Shown piece by piece: positions 58,907-64,000 of a stretch of 64,000 nt of DNA (its first letter is position 1; each line of letters begins with the position of its first letter). The notes under the pieces were generated by a model, which searched no databases, had not been told where the DNA came from, and saw nothing but the letters and a program-made list of their open reading frames with translations. Location: the NCBI GenBank assembly GCA_029255685.2, contig CM055315.2, positions 70,461,681 through 70,525,680 of the forward strand, written 5' to 3'. Source of the DNA: Silene conica. Taxonomy: Eukaryota; Streptophyta; Magnoliopsida; Caryophyllales; Caryophyllaceae. The position numbers and the translations under genes were made by a program.

Positions 58907-61900
58907 GTGACGGGTAATTATCCCGAGTCATGGGGTGATCGTCCCCGTCCTCGTGTATCACTTGAACCTGCTGTTTTGGCTGCTTTATCTCTGTCCAGTT
59001 CTCGCAACAGAACTCCCTCTGACCGTGGCAAACAGCCGGCTACTATCACGCCTCCCACAGCCCATATGGCGTCTGGTAAGTCGACTTCTGCTTCTTCGCT
59101 ACAACCTGCCACGACCTCTCCACCCTCACTAGCCCAGTTCGATAAAATCGATCTCAATTCTCTGACACCGCAAGCGCTTGATGAATTGGGACGCCTTTTA
59201 CAACTCCGAAAATCAGAATCTGATACGGACCGCCTCAATGGTAATATTTCTCCTTTATCTTGGATTATTGACACCGGGGCATCCCACCACATGTCGGGAT
59301 GTCTCTCACACTTTTCAAACCTACGTTTAATAACTCCCCTGTCTGTGGGATTGCCCAATGGGGACCTAACAGTTGCTACTCAATGTGGCGATGTTCATTT
59401 AGCACCTCGTCTTATTTTATGGGATGTTTTATATGCTGCTAATTTAAATTGTCACTTACTCTCTGTTTCTAGCCTTTTAATGGATAAGTCTTTGACAATC
59501 CAATTTTCACACAATATGTGTCTTATTCAGGACCGTATCTCGAAGACGGTGATTGGTGCGGGTGAGCAAAACGAGGGGCTTTACCATTTGAAAGGTGTTC
59601 GACATGATCGCGCGCATCTCCATATGACTAATAAAGGCAATTTCTTTAAACTTTGGCACCAAAGCTTGGGGCACCCCTCTTCACACATTTCTCGTTTTTT
59701 ACCGTTTCTCAACAAGGACTCTCGTAGTTGTGACGCTTTTCATAGCAAACATTGTGATATTTGTTTACGCTCGAAACAAACTCGTGAACATTTTGCTTTA
59801 AGCTCTACTCGTGCTAATTCTATTTTTGATCTCATCCATTGCGATTTATGGGGACCTTATTCTGAAAATGCTTATTGTGGTTCTAAATTTTTTCTCACCA
59901 TTGTTGATGATTTCTCCCGTTCTACATGGGTTTATCTTTTACGCTCCAAAAGCGATACTAAGCAAAAATTACTCAAATTTTTTGCTATGATAGAACGACA
60001 ATTTGCAAAGAAAATAAAAATTTTTCGCTCAGATAATGGAACGGAATTCCGTCCCCTTATCCCTTTTTTTAAAGAAAACGGCATTTTATTTCAAACGTCA
60101 AATGTGGACACTCCACAACAAAACGGGCGCGTAGAACGAAAACACCGTCATATTTTAAATGTTGCACGCGCTCTCCTTTTTCAAGCAAGTTTACCCATTT
60201 ATTTTTGGGGAGAATGTGTCTTAAGTGCGGTATATTTGATAAATCGTACTCCGACATCACTCCTACACGGCAAAACTCCATACGAACTTCTTTTTAATAC
60301 AATACCATCGTTTGAAAATCTCCGCATTTTTGGGTGTCTCGCTTATGCCAAGACTTTAAACCGTACTCATGACAAATTTGCATCCAAAAGCCGGAAATGT
60401 ATTTTTATCGGATATCCATTTCGCAAGAAAGGATGGCGACTTTACGACTTAGACACAGGGACATTTTTTGACTCACGAGATGTGGTATTTATCGAAACCG
60501 AATTTCCATATCAACACCTCAACATTCATGACTCCCAAAATGAACTTCCCCCTTCTACATTTGATACTCTTGTTCCTGTGCTAATTTCATCTACGCCAAC
60601 TCCTGCCCTCTCATCCTCCACACTTTCTGAAACACCTACCACACGCCCCACCACACCTGACCCACCCTCCCCTACCTCGTCTGGAACACCAGACCAGCCT
60701 GGCCCGAGTCAGCAGCAACTGGTCCAGCCCCCCTCTGTTCCGCCACCACCCTCGGTCAGTCCTCCCCATGCGCCCTCCAACTCGACAACCATGGGACGGG
60801 GACAACGCACAAAAATACCGAACTCCAACTACAAAGACTTTGTCCTTTCTCACCCTCGCCCCTCGGTAAACTCACTCATCACCGACTCATCGTCTTCAGG
60901 TATCACGTATCCCATCTCTCATTATATTAATTATGCGAATTTATCTACTAATCACAAAGCTTTCTTATCGGCCGTGACTAAACACCACGAGCCTACTTTT
61001 TATAAAGATGCAGCGCAGGTACCCGAATGGCGCGAGGCTATGAAAAATGAACTCGCCGCTCTCGAGAAAAACAACACCTGGACTCTCGAATCTCTTCCTC
61101 CACACAAAACTGCCATTGGTTCAAAATGGGTCTACAAAATCAAATACAACGCCGATGGGTCCATCGAACGCTATAAAGCCCGCTTAGTTGTAATGGGGAA
61201 TCGCCAAATAGAAGGGGTTAATTACAATGAAACTTTCGCCCCTACAATTAAGTTGGTTACGGTTCGCACCTTACTTGTCATTGCATCCGCTAAACGTTGG
61301 GAGATCCATCAAATGGATGTTCATAACGCCTTTCTTCATGGAGATCTTCATGAAGAGGTCTACATGAAACCTCCACCAGGTTTCCTTCCCTCTACTAACG
61401 GGAAGGTTTGTCGCCTTCGCAAGTCTCTTTATGGTCTTCGACAAGCACCCCGATGTTGGTATGCCAAACTCGCTTCCGCCCTTCGCAATTATGGTTTGAA
61501 ACAAAACTCCCTTGATCATTCGTTATTCTCTATTTTAACTCCCAATACCGAGGTACACATTCTTGTTTACGTTGATGATTTGGTCATATGTGGGAACGAT
61601 ACACGTTTTATTTCGAACTTCAAGACATACTTGAACAAATGCTTTTACATGAAGGACCTTGGAGTCCTTAAATACTTTCTCGGTCTCGAAATTGCAAGAA
61701 ACAATTCAGGCATTTTTATTTCTCAACGGAAGTACGCACTAGACATTTTATCGGAAACGGGTCTCCTTGGCACAAAACCCGCCTCCACTCCAATGGAACA
61801 AAACCATCATCTTGCTACTTCTACAGCCGGATTGCTCAAAGACCCGCAGCCTTACCGCCGAATTGTCGGCCGCCTCGTTTATCTTACCATCACTCGACCC

Positions 61901-62656
61901 GACCTTACTTACTCGGTTCACACTCTTGCACAATTTATGCATGCTCCAACTACCGATCACTGGAATGCAGCTTTGACTGTGGTACGATACTTGAAGAACT
62001 CTCCGGGGCAAGGTATTCTCCTACGCTTTAACAGTGAATTACGCCTCAATGCTTACTGTGATGTGGATTATGCCGCATGTCCCACCAGTCGGCGGTCTTT
62101 ATCCGCTTATCTTGTGTACCTAGGGTCCTCACCCATTTCTTGGAAAACCAAGAAGCATGCTACCGTTTCACGATCCTCATCGGAATCCGAATATCGAGCT
62201 ATGGCCTTTACCGTCTGTGAACTAAAATGGCTTAAGGCTCTCCTTGAGTCTCTCGGCATTTCTCAACAACATCCCATACCGCTTCGATGTGATAACAAGT
62301 CGGCTCTCCATATTGCTCGCAACCCAGTCTTTCACGAGCGTACAAAACACATTGAAGTAGATTGTCATTTCATCCGCGACGAGATACAAAAGAACGTCAT
62401 TGCTCCAAGTTACATACATACAAAAGCTCAACTCGCGGACATCCTAACAAAGGCACTTGGCCGAGCTTCATTCGAAGACCTCTTATCCAAGTTGGGTATG
62501 TCAACTATCCACGCTCCAACTTGCGGGGGGGGGGGGGGGGGTAATAGACACACAAGGAGCCGTTGCAAAAGATACAAAGACCATAATGGACTCCCAAGGA
62601 ACCGTTGCAAACATCCCACAAATCAAGGACAACCAATGATACTTTACCATATTTGA
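58907..62656 (+). CDS. Copia pol polyprotein, complete
   Basis: 1,249 residues without a break; the first ATG lies just after the gag stop and is probably not a natural start. Protease WIIDTGASHHMSG (Asp at about 122); pre-integrase with HQSLGHPSSH and CDICLRSKQ; integrase core HCDLWGPY, VDDFSRSTWVY, FRSDNGTEF and PQQNGRVERKHRHIL (Asp, Asp, Glu); C-terminal FIGYPFRKKGWRLYD; reverse transcriptase WVYKIKYNADGS, IHQMDVHNAFLHG, LVYVDDLVICGND (about 887); RNase H AYCDVDYAACPTSRRS, SSSESEYRAM, CDNKSALHIARN, and LADILTKALG. The frame has no stop at the end of RNase H and runs through the polypurine tract 38 codons into the 3' LTR. All catalytic residues are in place, so it could be active if expressed. 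Confidence 0.95.
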   Translation: MTGNYPESWGDRPRPRVSLEPAVLAALSLSSSRNRTPSDRGKQPATITPPTAHMASGKSTSASSLQPATTSPPSLAQFDKIDLNSLTPQALDELGRLLQLRKSESDTDRLNGNISPLSWIIDTGASHHMSGCLSHFSNLRLITPLSVGLPNGDLTVATQCGDVHLAPRLILWDVLYAANLNCHLLSVSSLLMDKSLTIQFSHNMCLIQDRISKTVIGAGEQNEGLYHLKGVRHDRAHLHMTNKGNFFKLWHQSLGHPSSHISRFLPFLNKDSRSCDAFHSKHCDICLRSKQTREHFALSSTRANSIFDLIHCDLWGPYSENAYCGSKFFLTIVDDFSRSTWVYLLRSKSDTKQKLLKFFAMIERQFAKKIKIFRSDNGTEFRPLIPFFKENGILFQTSNVDTPQQNGRVERKHRHILNVARALLFQASLPIYFWGECVLSAVYLINRTPTSLLHGKTPYELLFNTIPSFENLRIFGCLAYAKTLNRTHDKFASKSRKCIFIGYPFRKKGWRLYDLDTGTFFDSRDVVFIETEFPYQHLNIHDSQNELPPSTFDTLVPVLISSTPTPALSSSTLSETPTTRPTTPDPPSPTSSGTPDQPGPSQQQLVQPPSVPPPPSVSPPHAPSNSTTMGRGQRTKIPNSNYKDFVLSHPRPSVNSLITDSSSSGITYPISHYINYANLSTNHKAFLSAVTKHHEPTFYKDAAQVPEWREAMKNELAALEKNNTWTLESLPPHKTAIGSKWVYKIKYNADGSIERYKARLVVMGNRQIEGVNYNETFAPTIKLVTVRTLLVIASAKRWEIHQMDVHNAFLHGDLHEEVYMKPPPGFLPSTNGKVCRLRKSLYGLRQAPRCWYAKLASALRNYGLKQNSLDHSLFSILTPNTEVHILVYVDDLVICGNDTRFISNFKTYLNKCFYMKDLGVLKYFLGLEIARNNSGIFISQRKYALDILSETGLLGTKPASTPMEQNHHLATSTAGLLKDPQPYRRIVGRLVYLTITRPDLTYSVHTLAQFMHAPTTDHWNAALTVVRYLKNSPGQGILLRFNSELRLNAYCDVDYAACPTSRRSLSAYLVYLGSSPISWKTKKHATVSRSSSESEYRAMAFTVCELKWLKALLESLGISQQHPIPLRCDNKSALHIARNPVFHERTKHIEVDCHFIRDEIQKNVIAPSYIHTKAQLADILTKALGRASFEDLLSKLGMSTIHAPTCGGGGGGNRHTRSRCKRYKDHNGLPRNRCKHPTNQGQPMILYHI
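62525..62541 (+). promoter_or_regulatory. Polypurine tract made of 17 consecutive G
   Basis: An uninterrupted G run directly before the 3' LTR, within the tail of the pol frame, encoding Gly residues after HAPTC. Length is prone to slippage and sequencing error. Confidence 0.75.
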
Positions 62657-62788
62657 TGTTGTACATATCTTTTACCATAGATAGTTTATTCCTTTACTGG
62701 TATATAAACAAAGCATAGTTTGTATTCTACTGCAACTTTTGTGAATATAATAATAATACAATCATTCTCATATCTTACGTTTCTAATA
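62542..62788 (+). repeat. 3' LTR of the TA...TA copia
   Basis: 247 bp, one substitution from the 5' LTR (GGAACCGTTG for GGAGCCGTTG near 62599). Followed by CATAC. Confidence 0.93.
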
Positions 62789-62944
62789 CATACCTAAAAT
62801 GTCTATTATTATCGTCAAGAGGGTAGTCAATATTCAATTCTCTTATATGTCTTTTTTAATTTTAAGATCTCTTGTTGGTTATCCAAATTGGTCCAATTCA
62901 TTGGATCATAAATATCAAAAGAAATGTACCAAAAAAAAATATCA

Positions 62945-63480
62945 AAAGAATTGGATGAATTTGGCACATTAAATTCATTTCCACCATTATTTTCGTTAAT
63001 ATAAATGGGGACATCATTTGGCAGATTAGACTAATTTCTAATATTAGCTTCACCAACATAATTTGGTAAATTAGTTTCATCTCTAACATTATCTTCAGCG
63101 ACCTAATTTGGCAAACACAAATTCTCATTGAATACGGACATTATCCATCACAAGATAAAGACGGAATGTGCCCTTCTCACATTATACAAGTGGCATTATC
63201 CATGAGGTGGTCAATTTTCTCCCGCTAGCCCTCTCCCTTGCTTTATTGTCTGAGAAGTGTATCCGTCTTCAACTTGTGACGGATATTATTCGTCACAAAT
63301 AAGACTATTTGTTTGACAAATTAGACTCTTCCTTAACATTATCTCCATCAACATCAATTGGCATATCAAATTCATTTTGCGAATTAGACTCATTTCAAAC
63401 ATTATTTTCATCAATATTAATTGACACATCATTTGGCAAATTAGACTCGTTTTTAACAATATCTTCAACATAAATAGAGT
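62945..63480 (-). repeat. Imperfect coding repeats in the hAT N-terminal region
   Basis: About nine degenerate units of 45-60 bp with the core AATTTGGCAAATTAGACT on the + strand. On the minus strand they encode variants of ESNLPNDVPI. Interrupted by a MITE at 63123-63305. Confidence 0.65.
63123..63305. mobile_element. MITE inserted in the hAT N-terminal region
   Basis: About 180 bp. Left end TGAATACGGACATTATCCATCAC; right end, inverted, TGTGACGAATAATATCCGTCAC. The interior contains TTGAAGACGGAT and CCGTCTTCAACTTGTGACGG, linking it to 53371-53545 and 48684-48806. Confidence 0.65.
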
Positions 63481-63612
63481 CATTGTGATCGTTTTCATTG
63501 AGAACATTTCTAACAATAAAATTTTGTGCATATCACCTTGTTGTGATTTTATTAATCTCTCGGTCAAGTTTTTTTTTTCCTTCACATCAAGAATATGTTT
63601 TTTAGGCAACAT

Positions 63613-63871
63613 TATAAATAAGAATTCAAAAATCGACTTAACAATTCAATTAGCGATCAATAATTCAAATAAATAAAAATTGAATAACAACACATATTGA
63701 CTTAAAACTTCAATTAACAATTTAACATCTCAATAAGACAATAATACATGTTATAAAAAGCAAAAAGTGAACGATACATACAATAAGTCAATAACAACAC
63801 AAACGTCCAATCAATAACTAAAATAAATAAAAATTGAAGAACAGAAAAGAATTAGGATTTAGGACACTTTA
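63613..63871. other. Intergenic, no gene
   Basis: AT-rich, with AATAAATAAAAATTGAA repeated near 63668 and 63820. No inverted repeat end of the hAT element was identified. Confidence 0.4.
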
Positions 63872-64000
63872 TGTAACACCCCCATTTATTTAGAGGCCTG
63901 AACTAGGACCCTCCAAATAACCAAGGGTGTTACCATCTCGGAAGCCCGAGGCAGTAGATAACAAAGGAAGAACTACAGTACTTTATTTAATAATTTAACG
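63872..64000. repeat. Start of another LARD-family LTR, cut by window end
   Basis: TGTAACACCCCCATTTATTTAG and about 100 further bases match the start of the LARD LTR (24206, 29542) with substitutions and small gaps, so it belongs to the same or a sister family but is a different, older insertion. Confidence 0.85.

Larger units (their letters stand above)
57700..62788 (+). mobile_element. Young copia element with non-canonical TA...TA LTRs
   Basis: LTRs of 247 bp (57700-57946, 62542-62788) begin TAATAG and end CTAATA, not TG...CA. Three facts fix these ends: the target duplication CATAC (57695-57699, 62789-62793), the primer-binding site TGGTATCAGTG starting directly after the left LTR, and a G-run polypurine tract directly before the right LTR. 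I found one LTR difference. The gag-pol coding region is broken only twice. Inserted into the hAT transposase gene. Confidence 0.93.
55480..63612 (-). pseudogene. hAT transposase gene (TTF-type zinc finger/DUF4371 class), disrupted
   Basis: Read on the minus strand: N-terminus at 63612 (MLPKKHILDVKEKKN), an acidic Asn/Asp repeat region (63480-62945), the conserved block SRKMNNGEISDPKWFVYSKH spanning a copia insertion, FCCKLF, then the DUF4371-like region in broken frames. C-terminal blocks follow: FFGIVQRVYALFSGSSKRWKIL and RWESRIKSVNKAIRFQAP (56743-56549), IIWYEILFVTIKASRKLQSK (near 56430), ALDMDVELALPTRRR (near 56250), and the hAT dimerisation block YLRSSMSEERLNSLAMLSIEK (near 55590). Such enzymes cut and paste hAT transposons. 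Many stops and frameshifts, a copia (57700-62788) and a MITE (63123-63305) inactivate it. Terminal inverted repeats were not found. Confidence 0.82.

Overview
This is nuclear DNA of a flowering plant, most likely a eudicot. The evidence is intron-split genes, plant-type Ty1/copia and Ty3/gypsy retrotransposons primed by initiator methionine tRNA, Stowaway-type, hAT and CACTA DNA elements, and one class-III plant terpene synthase. The species cannot be fixed from the sequence. Nothing prokaryotic is present: no operons and no CRISPR array.

Layout. Positions 1-7966 and 35726-41162 are two halves of one Athila/Tat-like Ty3/gypsy element on the + strand. It has gag, an aspartic protease, an Athila ORF-1-type protein, a long 3' untranslated region, and a 1.58-kb LTR at 39586-41162. 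No reverse transcriptase, RNase H or integrase can be seen in it. It is split by a Sirevirus-like copia element (7967-35720, minus strand, target duplication AAGAC). That element carries gag, pol and an extra ORF in the env position. Its right LTR is split by a second copia element (18276-34829, minus, target duplication ATTAT). The gag of this second copia is in turn split by a TRIM (23645-24198) lying beside a non-coding large retrotransposon derivative, or LARD (24206-31697); together they are bounded by ATGGG. This makes a four-level nest.

Positions 41163-45832 hold a gag-only copia relative, followed by a truncated copia 5' end (45833-46674, minus) and a CACTA terminus (47668 onward).

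The only host gene recognised is a seven-exon terpene synthase on the minus strand (exons between 55129 and 49010). Its predicted protein is 553 residues with all metal-binding motifs and no transit peptide, so it is probably a cytosolic sesquiterpene synthase of the TPS-a type. Its 3.5-kb third intron holds several small DNA elements.

Upstream of it, a decayed hAT transposase gene (63612 down to about 55480, minus) is interrupted by a very young, almost intact copia element (57700-62788, plus) with non-canonical TA...TA LTR ends. The window ends inside another LTR of the LARD family (63872-64000).

The most unusual pattern is that several unrelated LTR elements here carry stacked 3' ends: repeated polypurine tracts and LTR-start-like edges upstream of the LTR now in use. 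CG-rich short repeats also recur in LTR, leader or spacer positions of unrelated families, including one array placed in front of an internal ORF.
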